DNA of 46,158 nucleotides from an archaeon. Lineage in GTDB: Archaea; Nanobdellota; Nanobdellia; SCGC-AAA011-G17; PNOQ01. The translations under genes were made by a program, and so were the position numbers. The stretch is from NCBI GenBank assembly GCA_018671245.1, contig JABHIB010000005.1, positions 1-46,158 of the forward strand, in the 5' to 3' direction. Under the pieces are notes generated by a model, which searched no databases, had not been told where the DNA came from, and saw only the letters and a list, made by a program, of their open reading frames with translations. Below, piece after piece: positions 34,414 to 41,075 of the stretch. Positions within the stretch are counted from its first letter, which is position 1, and every line of letters starts with the position of its first letter.

Positions 34414-34899
34414 ATGGAACAATATTGGATGTCAAAGAAATTTGATTTTGTAAATTTAAGAAATTGTTTAGATTGGTATGATGCTTCCTCTATTTATATT
34501 AGGGACTGTGGAGGAATTAGAGAAGATGGAAAATATAGTAACTACGGGCTTACCAAGGTAAAAGATGATTTAGAAGGCAAAACTCTTGATTTTCAAAAAG
34601 ATGATTCAGGACTACACATAATTATTGATTCTGATAAAGTATTCCATTTTCCATTAAAAAATTATAATAAAGGATTTAGTTTGGCGTATGATAGGATTGA
34701 AAAAACTGGAAAAATGATTATATTAAGTCATGGTGTTGATCCCTATGATGAAAACCTTCCAGAACCAAGGGAATCTTTTTTAAGAACTGTTTTTGATAAT
34801 CATCTGATGGAAATCTCATTTTCAGGAAGAATAAATTTAAAATTTCATTCTTGGTGGCATAAGCCTCATTTTAAATATTGGATGATAGATAAACCTTGA
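34414..34899 (+). CDS. Unknown soluble protein
   Basis: From the ATG at 34414 the protein is 161 residues. The open frame extends back to 34321, adding a hydrophobic stretch, but the TATA element at 34381 lies inside that stretch, so the shorter form is favoured. The sequence is rich in aromatic residues, with a Trp/His cluster near the C-terminus (FHSWWHKPHFKYWMIDKP). It contains alternating strands (GLHIIIDSDKVFHFPL, KMIILSHGVD) but no motif I recognise. No partner can be inferred from neighbours, which are divergent thrS and a convergent SDR gene. Confidence 0.65.
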   Translation: MEQYWMSKKFDFVNLRNCLDWYDASSIYIRDCGGIREDGKYSNYGLTKVKDDLEGKTLDFQKDDSGLHIIIDSDKVFHFPLKNYNKGFSLAYDRIEKTGKMIILSHGVDPYDENLPEPRESFLRTVFDNHLMEISFSGRINLKFHSWWHKPHFKYWMIDKP

Positions 34900-34981
34900 A
34901 AAAGTTTTAAGAACTGTTCAAATCTGGAATGGGACAGTTATAGAAGTTACGGCGGATAAAAACAACCTTTAAAGAAGTATT

Positions 34982-35620
34982 TTATGTCTTTTTACGATTA
35001 ATTACAATTTCAGAAACTTCCATGGTTTTAGGTAAATCTAAAATGTCCATCATTAATGTTGCCAAATCTTTGGATTCCATATATCCTTCTTTAATTATGC
35101 CTTCTCTGAGATTTGAATTAAAACCACCAGGATGAAATCCTATCACTCTAATGGGTTCATTTTTTAATTCAACTTGTAATGATCTAATAAATCCTTCCAC
35201 TGCATGTTTGCTAGCACAATATGTTGAATGTTTGTCAGACCCTTTTAATGAAGCAGTAGAACCTACAAAAACTAAATCTGTTTTATTCTTCTTAATTAAA
35301 GTAAATAATTCGTTCACTAACTTGATGGTTCCAACGATGTTTATTTTGAATAAATTATCTATATCAAATTCAATTTGTCCAACTTTTTCTAATGGCATAA
35401 TCCCTGAATTCAAAATTAATATATCAAAATCTGGGTGATTCTTTTTTACAAATTCAACTGTTTTTGAAATACTTTCATTGTCAGATAAATCAACGATAAT
35501 ATCTTGGAAGGGAGATTTATTTCTTGATAAATTAATCACCTGAAATTTCTTTTTTTCACACAATTTACCGATTTCTAATCCCAGACCACTACTTGCACCT
35601 GTAATTAACACCTTTTTCAT
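34982..35620 (-). CDS. Short-chain dehydrogenase/reductase (SDR)
   Basis: A 212-residue Rossmann oxidoreductase. The cofactor motif TGASSGLGLEIG is at residues ~7-18, followed by NSG (ILILNSGIMPL), the catalytic Ser in LVFVGSTASL and the YCASKHA motif with Tyr and Lys. It probably uses NAD(P)H with a small alcohol or ketone. Translation from 35668 is possible but adds 16 residues ahead of the MKKVLITGASSG start that is normal for SDRs, so ATG 35620 is chosen. At 212 residues it is slightly short but complete for a classical SDR. Confidence 0.9.
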   Translation of the reverse strand: MKKVLITGASSGLGLEIGKLCEKKKFQVINLSRNKSPFQDIIVDLSDNESISKTVEFVKKNHPDFDILILNSGIMPLEKVGQIEFDIDNLFKINIVGTIKLVNELFTLIKKNKTDLVFVGSTASLKGSDKHSTYCASKHAVEGFIRSLQVELKNEPIRVIGFHPGGFNSNLREGIIKEGYMESKDLATLMMDILDLPKTMEVSEIVINRKKT

Positions 35621-35749
35621 ATAAACTTCAATTATGTTTGAGTTATTAAAAACTTTTTGATTTTTCAACCTAAAGCGAGTTCACACAATTAATATATTTC
35701 ATAATCTTTTAACTAAAACTTTATATAGATTCATAACTTTTTTCTTTAT

Positions 35750-36223
35750 ATGATTTTTGATGAAAATATTGTTTCAATTATTGAACCAACTCGAGAATTA
35801 TCAGATTTATTTGAACAAATTAGAATTAAAATAAGTAGTTTAATACCAGGTGCTAAAATTGAATTAATCGGATCTCTCGCAATTCCTATGAAAGGGAAAC
35901 CTGAAATGGACATTCTAATTCAAACTGAGGATGTTGAGATTACTCAAGATAAATTAAGCACAATAAATTTTTCAAAAGGTCCAATAATTGAAGAGGAGGG
36001 TTTTTGTAAAAATAGAGATTATAAAATTCTAATAGAATTACATATAGTTCCCTTTAATCATAAAAGAATACATAAATACAAACAATTAATTAAACTTCTT
36101 CAAGAAAATGAAAAATTAAAAAAATCTTTTGAAAAATTAAAATTAAGTTACGAAGGGAAATCAATTAAGGAATATAAGGTTGCAAAAAATTTATTTATGG
36201 AAGAAAATAATCTTCTAAATTAA
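35750..36223 (+). CDS. GrpB-like nucleotidyltransferase-superfamily protein
   Basis: A 157-residue protein with the GrpB/UPF0157 arrangement: KIELIGSLAIPMKGKPEMDILIQ (the GS plus acidic D-x-L motif) and further on IELHIVPFNH; C-terminal helices include YKQLIKLLQENEKLKKSFEKL and EYKVAKNLFMEE. This fold belongs to the nucleotidyltransferase superfamily and its activity is unproven; some members join nucleotides to small molecules or RNA. A TTTATATAG box about 30 bases upstream supports the ATG at 35750. The neighbours give no functional link. Confidence 0.8.
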   Translation: MIFDENIVSIIEPTRELSDLFEQIRIKISSLIPGAKIELIGSLAIPMKGKPEMDILIQTEDVEITQDKLSTINFSKGPIIEEEGFCKNRDYKILIELHIVPFNHKRIHKYKQLIKLLQENEKLKKSFEKLKLSYEGKSIKEYKVAKNLFMEENNLLN

Positions 36224-36363
36224 AAAACTTCGCAGCAAAATCTTAGATGGTAATCTGATCACAATTTGGTTCTATTTAACTCTGTTCAGTTCAAGGCACA
36301 TAACCTTCATTATATCTAATATAATTTGAAGTTCCAAAAGAAATGAGTTTCTAATTATTGAAT
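36224..36363. other. Intergenic gap without recognisable feature
   Basis: About 140 bases between two convergent genes. No open frame longer than a few codons, no hairpin and no RNA gene could be seen; there is no clear T-run for either gene. Confidence 0.5.
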
Positions 36364-36780
36364 TTATGCCTCATGATCTTTAATCCATCTAGAGATTTTT
36401 TTTGTTTTTGGAAAACCCCATTCTTCTGCAGTTTTATCTGCATTTTCTTCTAACCTCATGTCATCCTCTTCTTCCCAGTTTCTATTTTGTTTTACATGTC
36501 CCAATTCGTGAGCAAGGACAAATCTTAAAACATCGATTGGAATCTTTTTGGGAAAAGTAATTTGGAGAATCTTAAATTTTGATTTTATGGGTGGAAAATG
36601 CATAACTTGACCCAAGGCACCTTCGTGCAAGATCATCAAAATTAAATTCTTAGTTATTTTTTTATAATCCTCATTTGACATTTTCAATAAAACATCACTT
36701 AATGCTTTCTGAACTTTCTTATAGAATTGAATACTCTTTTGAGATTTTATAAATTTATTAACTTCTTTTTGTGATGGCAT
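36364..36780 (-). CDS. Zinc metallopeptidase-like protein (HELGH)
   Basis: A soluble 138-residue protein with the zinc-binding motif LAHELGHVKQ at residues ~88-97 and a third ligand candidate in the downstream LEENADKTAEEWGF segment, the layout of small gluzincins such as IrrE/ImmA-type peptidases. There is no signal peptide or membrane helix, so it would act in the cytoplasm. The N-terminal ~55 residues are helical. IrrE/ImmA proteins often cleave a partner repressor, but no HTH gene lies next to it; the substrate is unknown. Confidence 0.78.
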   Translation of the reverse strand: MPSQKEVNKFIKSQKSIQFYKKVQKALSDVLLKMSNEDYKKITKNLILMILHEGALGQVMHFPPIKSKFKILQITFPKKIPIDVLRFVLAHELGHVKQNRNWEEEDDMRLEENADKTAEEWGFPKTKKISRWIKDHEA

Positions 36781-36821
36781 AAAGAATAAATTATCTGAGT
36801 GTTAATAAGTGTTAGGGTATT

Positions 36822-37886
36822 TCAAATCAACTCTAACTTCTTAGATGCGATAACAAACATAGAATGTGACCAGCAAAGTGGAGATACCGAACTTTGAATT
36901 TTGTTATTAAAAACTTGTTCTGGAATGTATTTACCTTTCATATCGTCCAGGACTTTATTATAAAATTTCAATGCCTTATTTTTGTTGCCTGATTCCCCAT
37001 AATAAATAGCCATCCATAAATTTAATAACGGCCAGTATCCTGCACCCTTCTTACGATGTATATTTTTTTTATACATCCACCCGTCATACTCATCATTTTC
37101 ATATCTATAAACTCCAAAATTTTTAACAATTTTGTCTTCAATCATTTTTACAGTTTTCTTTATTCTTTTATCTTTAGCAGAAACTAATTTTGCAGGCCAT
37201 ACTAATCCTAATAAAGATGCATCAATTCGTTTATCATCTATTTTTCCAAAAGATCGATAAAAATTATCTTTAAAGTTTTTTAATAATACTCTCTCCATTT
37301 CTTTTGATGCATTTTCCCATTTTTTATTCGGGATCAATCTATTAGCACAGTCTAATCCCTTTGCACAAATAGCTAGGGAGTATGTAAAATTATCTTGTAA
37401 ATCTGGGAAACACAATCTTTCCTCCCATAAATCTTGAGTAATTAACTTGAAATGATCTTTCTCCCAAATTTTACACAAACCGTTTGCAGAATTTGTAATA
37501 AGTTCTTCAAATTTTTTTGATTCAGCCTTTTCATCTTTATAATGTTCATAAACTGCAATCAAAACACTTCCAGTTTGATCTGGTTGAAAATGGTGCAAGG
37601 CCTTCTTCCCATTAATATAATATTTTTCATAAAATAATCCAGTTCTTTTCCAACCTTCTGCATTCATGCACCAGTTGAAAAATTTTTCATGAATTTTCAA
37701 TTCCAATATATCTGCTGCGATACATGCATACATTGCATCTCTCGGCCACACAAATTTGTAATGTTTTGCTTCTTTTGGAAAATAAGATTTGGTAGAATTT
37801 GCAGCCACTATTGCACCATTAGGTAAACAACAATCTTGAATGACTTCCTTACTGACATTCAATAATTTTAATGTATGTTTATGCAT
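36822..37886 (-). CDS. GH15-family glycoside hydrolase (glucoamylase-like)
   Basis: From ATG 37886 the product is 354 residues, an (alpha/alpha)6-barrel enzyme of family 15. Motifs: YKFVWPRDAMYACIAADIL near residues 40-60, DLWEERLCFPDLQDNFTYS with a likely catalytic Glu, DGWMYKKNIHRKKGAGYWPL, and a late YIPEQVFNN with the second Glu. It would cut terminal alpha-glucosidic bonds in glucans or act on trehalose; the substrate is not certain. No signal peptide is seen, so it is probably cytoplasmic. The frame reaches 37964, but that ATG lies within the TATA box at 37954-37961, so the shorter start is preferred. Confidence 0.85.
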   Translation of the reverse strand: MHKHTLKLLNVSKEVIQDCCLPNGAIVAANSTKSYFPKEAKHYKFVWPRDAMYACIAADILELKIHEKFFNWCMNAEGWKRTGLFYEKYYINGKKALHHFQPDQTGSVLIAVYEHYKDEKAESKKFEELITNSANGLCKIWEKDHFKLITQDLWEERLCFPDLQDNFTYSLAICAKGLDCANRLIPNKKWENASKEMERVLLKNFKDNFYRSFGKIDDKRIDASLLGLVWPAKLVSAKDKRIKKTVKMIEDKIVKNFGVYRYENDEYDGWMYKKNIHRKKGAGYWPLLNLWMAIYYGESGNKNKALKFYNKVLDDMKGKYIPEQVFNNKIQSSVSPLCWSHSMFVIASKKLELI

Positions 37887-37953
37887 AATTGATTTATGAA
37901 TATGCTCATTTAATAAATTTTCTAATACAATTTTGAAAGTTCTTAGGAAAAGA

Positions 37954-37961
37954 TTTATATA
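37954..37961. promoter_or_regulatory. TATA element placed for divergent transcription
   Basis: TTTATATA reads as a TATA box in both directions. On the plus strand it is 22-29 bases from the ATG at 37983 with a purine-rich GGAAAAGA upstream (BRE-like); on the minus strand it could serve the GH15 gene with a start near 37930. Confidence 0.5.
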
Positions 37962-37982
37962 CATCTAGATTAATTTCATATC

Positions 37983-38171
37983 ATGAAAAGAAACATATTA
38001 ATTGTAGATTGGCTATTAATCTTAACATTCATATTAATGGTTTTATCGAAATTTATCACTCTACCTTTCACAAAAATTATTCAACCAATCTTTTTAATTC
38101 TTATTCTAATACATATCATTCAACACTGGAAGATTCTTCTCTTCTCTCTAAAAAAATTAAAAAAGAAATAA
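37983..38171 (+). CDS. Small membrane protein (DUF4405-like shape)
   Basis: A 62-residue protein with two membrane helices (residues ~6-25 and ~34-50) separated by a short polar segment, and a lysine-rich end (SLKKLKKK). Its TATA box fits a leaderless start. A histidine pair in the second helix (IHIIQHWKILL) resembles the haem-binding double-helix proteins of DUF4405; this is a weak guess. Its stop codon is immediately next to the stop of the convergent rlmN gene. Confidence 0.55.
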   Translation: MKRNILIVDWLLILTFILMVLSKFITLPFTKIIQPIFLILILIHIIQHWKILLFSLKKLKKK

Positions 38172-39173
38172 TTATTTCTTCCCAGCTAATTGTCCGCAAG
38201 CACCAGAGATCTCATCACCCATACTACGTCTAATGGAACATTCAATTCTATTTCTATCTAAAACATTTTTAAAATTACTAACAACAGATTGGGAAGGTCT
38301 CCCAAACTTAGCAAAATCATGAGGATTGTAAACAATTAGATTAACATGAACTAATTTCCCTTTCAATAATTGCACTAATTCCTTTGCATCTTTTTCAGAA
38401 TCATTAACATCTCTAATCAATACATACTCATAACTAACTTTTTTATTAGTTCTTTCTGTAAATTGATCACAAACCTTAATCAGATTTTTCAAAGGATATT
38501 GTTTATTTATCGGCATTAACGAAGATCTCAATTCATCATTTGCAGCATGTAAAGAGATTGCAAGTCTGACTTGTAAATTTAAATTCATAAATTCTTTTAT
38601 TCTTGGAATAATTCCACAAGTCGAAATCACAATGTGCCTAGCACCAATATCAAACTTATCACGATTATTAAATATTTTTATAGATTCAATAACATTATCA
38701 TAATTCATAAATGGTTCGCCCATCCCCATATAAACTATATTGGACACTCGTTCATCTTTCTTTTTCAAATATTGGGAAATGAATAATACTTGTTCCACTA
38801 TCTCCTCAACTGTTAAGTTTCTTTTGAAAGGTTTGGCCCCAGTTGCACAGAACTTACAGCCCATTGTACAAAATATCTGAGAAGACACACATACAGTACG
38901 CCTCTTATCATGAAGCATTAATACTGATTCGATATAATTATTATCTTCAGTTTTAAATACAAATTTAATTGTATCTTTAGTTTTTTTAGTTTCAATTAGT
39001 GAGAGTGTGAATAAACTAAATTTTTCATTTAACTGTTCTCTTAAATCTTTAGAGAAAGTAGTCATTTCATCAAAAGATGAAACAAACTGTTTGAAAACAA
39101 ACTCTTCTAACTGTTTAATTCTAAATTTAGGTAATTTATTATCCTGAAAATATCGATTTATTTTTTTATACAT
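38172..39173 (-). CDS. rlmN: RlmN-type 23S rRNA / tRNA adenine-C2 methyltransferase
   Basis: A 333-residue radical-SAM methyltransferase. The iron-sulfur motif CTMGCKFCATG (CxxxCxxC) is at residues ~105-115, GMGEPFMNYDNV follows, and the C-terminal SIRRSMGDEISGACGQLAGK provides the conserved methyl-carrying Cys. Bacterial RlmN methylates A2503 of 23S rRNA and A37 of some tRNAs. The gene is rare in archaea, so a bacterial origin is probable. Length is slightly below the ~370 of E. coli RlmN but all motifs remain. Confidence 0.94.
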   Translation of the reverse strand: MYKKINRYFQDNKLPKFRIKQLEEFVFKQFVSSFDEMTTFSKDLREQLNEKFSLFTLSLIETKKTKDTIKFVFKTEDNNYIESVLMLHDKRRTVCVSSQIFCTMGCKFCATGAKPFKRNLTVEEIVEQVLFISQYLKKKDERVSNIVYMGMGEPFMNYDNVIESIKIFNNRDKFDIGARHIVISTCGIIPRIKEFMNLNLQVRLAISLHAANDELRSSLMPINKQYPLKNLIKVCDQFTERTNKKVSYEYVLIRDVNDSEKDAKELVQLLKGKLVHVNLIVYNPHDFAKFGRPSQSVVSNFKNVLDRNRIECSIRRSMGDEISGACGQLAGKK

Positions 39174-39268
39174 ACAAAATGCAAGATTTTAGTGTTTATA
39201 AAGGCGTATATATTGTTCCATAATTATAAAAAGGGAAATAAATCTATAACAATTACTAAAAAATAAAG

Positions 39269-39679
39269 ATGAAATCAATCAAAAAATTATTTTACTCGGA
39301 AATAATAATATTCGTACTAATATTCTCGTATTTTCTAATTTCATTTAAATATGATCTAGCAAGAGTATATTTCTTAATATTAGCAATACTAGGACTAACT
39401 TTCTTAATCTTAGGAATTATTTTAACTATAAAGGCAAAAAAAGAGAAAGGAAACCTGAGAATATTTTTAATGATCTCTGGAATTTCTGCAATAGCACCAT
39501 TTTTAGGAACAATTTTACACAACTTATTTTATGGATTAGCTATAGCATTTCAAAACTTTAAATTCTTTTTTGAAGCACTCCATGTAACATTTTTCATAAT
39601 TTCATTAATTGTTGCACCAATACTATTTATAATAGGAATTTTGGGAACAATAATCGAATTTAATAAAAATTCTAACTAA
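39269..39679 (+). CDS. Small membrane protein, four helices
   Basis: A 136-residue protein with four membrane helices (residues ~10-28, ~32-53, ~66-92, ~100-128), without cysteines or catalytic residues. The loop between helices 2 and 3 is basic (TIKAKKEKGN). Family unknown. The last four bases overlap the end of the convergent FG-GAP lipoprotein gene. Confidence 0.65.
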   Translation: MKSIKKLFYSEIIIFVLIFSYFLISFKYDLARVYFLILAILGLTFLILGIILTIKAKKEKGNLRIFLMISGISAIAPFLGTILHNLFYGLAIAFQNFKFFFEALHVTFFIISLIVAPILFIIGILGTIIEFNKNSN

Positions 39680-40131
39680 TCTTTAATGAATTTACCAAGG
39701 CCATTATTTCTGTAAATCAAAACGCTGCCCTTATCTTTTCCGTAATTAGTAACTCCTATGATATCAATGTCTCCATCTCCATCAAAGTCTGCAGCACCAA
39801 GTCCCATCGCACCCTTATATTTAGGAAGTTCAACTTCTGCGATATATCCTGCGGAGGAATAAGCCCCATCATCGTTCAAGTAAAGCATAACCATGCCCTT
39901 ATCTTTTCCGTAATTAGTAACTCCTATGATATCAATGTCTCCATCTCCATCAAAGTCTGCAGCACCAAGTCCCATCGCACCCTTATATTTAGGAAGTTCA
40001 ACTTCTGCGATTTTCTCATCAAGAGAAAAAGGGGAATTAATTACTTCTTTTTGTTCATTTTGACACCCACATAACGCTGCTGTTAATGCGCTAGCAAATA
40101 CAATTCCTGTTAAATTTTTGTTTGATTTCAT
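39676..40131 (-). CDS. FG-GAP/VCBS repeat lipoprotein, two near-identical repeats
   Basis: The 151-residue product has a lipoprotein-like signal (GIVFASALTAALCGC, Cys at the lipobox) and then two 56-residue repeats. Each carries the calcium-binding loop DFDGDGDIDIIGV of FG-GAP propeller blades. Functional proteins usually contain about seven blades; this one has two, so it may be a truncated gene or a building unit. The repeats have 118 identical bases each (39726-39843 and 39894-40011). It ends convergent with the small membrane protein gene, overlapping four bases. Confidence 0.78.
   Translation of the reverse strand: MKSNKNLTGIVFASALTAALCGCQNEQKEVINSPFSLDEKIAEVELPKYKGAMGLGAADFDGDGDIDIIGVTNYGKDKGMVMLYLNDDGAYSSAGYIAEVELPKYKGAMGLGAADFDGDGDIDIIGVTNYGKDKGSVLIYRNNGLGKFIKD
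39726..39843 (-). repeat. Exact internal repeat, copy A
   Basis: 118 bases identical to 39894-40011, at a spacing of 168 bases (56 codons), inside the FG-GAP lipoprotein gene. Confidence 0.9.
39894..40011 (-). repeat. Exact internal repeat, copy B
   Basis: 118 bases identical to 39726-39843. The absence of any silent change shows a very recent duplication, gene conversion or an assembly artefact. Confidence 0.9.
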
Positions 40132-40165
40132 AAAATTAGGAATATGATAAATATTATAATCCTTT

Positions 40166-40507
40166 CTATTCGGATAAAATCCTTGTAAAAATTAGAATAC
40201 CCAATACTACAATAATCGTGATAAATCCTGCTTCTATCAGACCGCCTTGTACAGGGCTCAATGAAGTAACCAGTGAAATATACTCCCCTAAAACCTCTCT
40301 CCAAGAAATTGCTAATAAAAAACCAAATGCTGCAACAATTGTAGTAAGTAATGTTTTCTTTAATTCTTTTTTATATGCACTATGTCCATCTTCTAACTTT
40401 TCACGGACACTAATACTTTTTTCTCTTAAAACCTTACCGAGTAATTTTCTTTCATTAGAAGTAAGTTTTTTATTCAATTCATCACGAGCATTTATTTTTT
40501 TAATCAT
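40166..40507 (-). CDS. DUF5654-like membrane protein
   Basis: A 113-residue protein: a charged helical N-terminal half (residues ~1-48) followed by two membrane helices (~50-68 and ~90-110). The first helix segment LLTTIVAAFGFLLAISWREV resembles the TLVTAAFGLVAALAWN-type signature I associate with archaeal DUF5654 proteins; this is from memory. The function is unknown. Monocistronic. Confidence 0.65.
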   Translation of the reverse strand: MIKKINARDELNKKLTSNERKLLGKVLREKSISVREKLEDGHSAYKKELKKTLLTTIVAAFGFLLAISWREVLGEYISLVTSLSPVQGGLIEAGFITIIVVLGILIFTRILSE

Positions 40508-40584
40508 ATCTCTAATTTTGAAATTCAGACTTTATTAGTCTTTCCGGAGAAACATTTAAATAAAAATAGATAAAATACCAGATC

Positions 40585-41037
40585 ATGATTCATTTATTCG
40601 GAATATTAAAAAGCAAATACTGTAAACTTGTTTTCACATTAACTTTAATTTTATCTTACTTCTTAATTCCAAATAAAGTATTTCACGGAATTCACAATCT
40701 CATCGCAATACTATTTATGGTCGTGTTTTCACTAACTATGACTTGTATAACTTATAATATTAAAGAAAGGGTAAAGTTAGCAAGGACCTACAAGAATTCT
40801 GTTCTAAGTATAATAGCAACAGCAGTCGGACTTTCAGCACTTCAAGTGTGTGGAGTAGGGGCACCAGTTTGTACAGCAACATTAGGGGCAGGAATATTAG
40901 CATCAATATTCCCTATAACTTTTGTTAAGTTAATCTCAGACTATAGTATACTAATCATATCTATATCTATATTATTTCAACTAACAGCACTATACCTAAT
41001 GAACTGTTTTAAGAAAGTGCCATCCTCGAGAAACTAA
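40585..41037 (+). CDS. Membrane protein with cysteine-containing loop
   Basis: A 150-residue protein with about five membrane helices. The segment SALQVCGVGAPVCTATLGAG, with two cysteines in a glycine-rich stretch between helices 3 and 4, is distinctive. No family is recognised. It is preceded by a TATA-like CATTTAAATAAAA (~40553) for a leaderless start and stands only 38 bases before the surface protein gene, which has its own TATA box. Confidence 0.62.
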   Translation: MIHLFGILKSKYCKLVFTLTLILSYFLIPNKVFHGIHNLIAILFMVVFSLTMTCITYNIKERVKLARTYKNSVLSIIATAVGLSALQVCGVGAPVCTATLGAGILASIFPITFVKLISDYSILIISISILFQLTALYLMNCFKKVPSSRN

Positions 41038-41044
41038 GAAAACA

Positions 41045-41052
41045 TTTATATA
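41045..41052 (+). promoter_or_regulatory. TATA box of the 610-residue surface protein gene
   Basis: TTTATATA lies 24-31 bases before the ATG at 41076, which argues for that start over the ATG at 41052 that immediately adjoins the TATA element. Confidence 0.55.
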
Positions 41053-41075
41053 TGTGTAGTTCATATAAAATACAT

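Noticed and set aside
34776-34920. TTTTAAGAACTGTT occurring inside and just after the gene at 34414
   Set aside because: Only 14 bases of AT-rich sequence; the flanks do not match, so chance is adequate.
34914-34940. AACTGT/ACAGTT inverted pair after the 34414 gene
   Set aside because: Six base pairs with a long loop and no T-run; too weak for a terminator or operator call.
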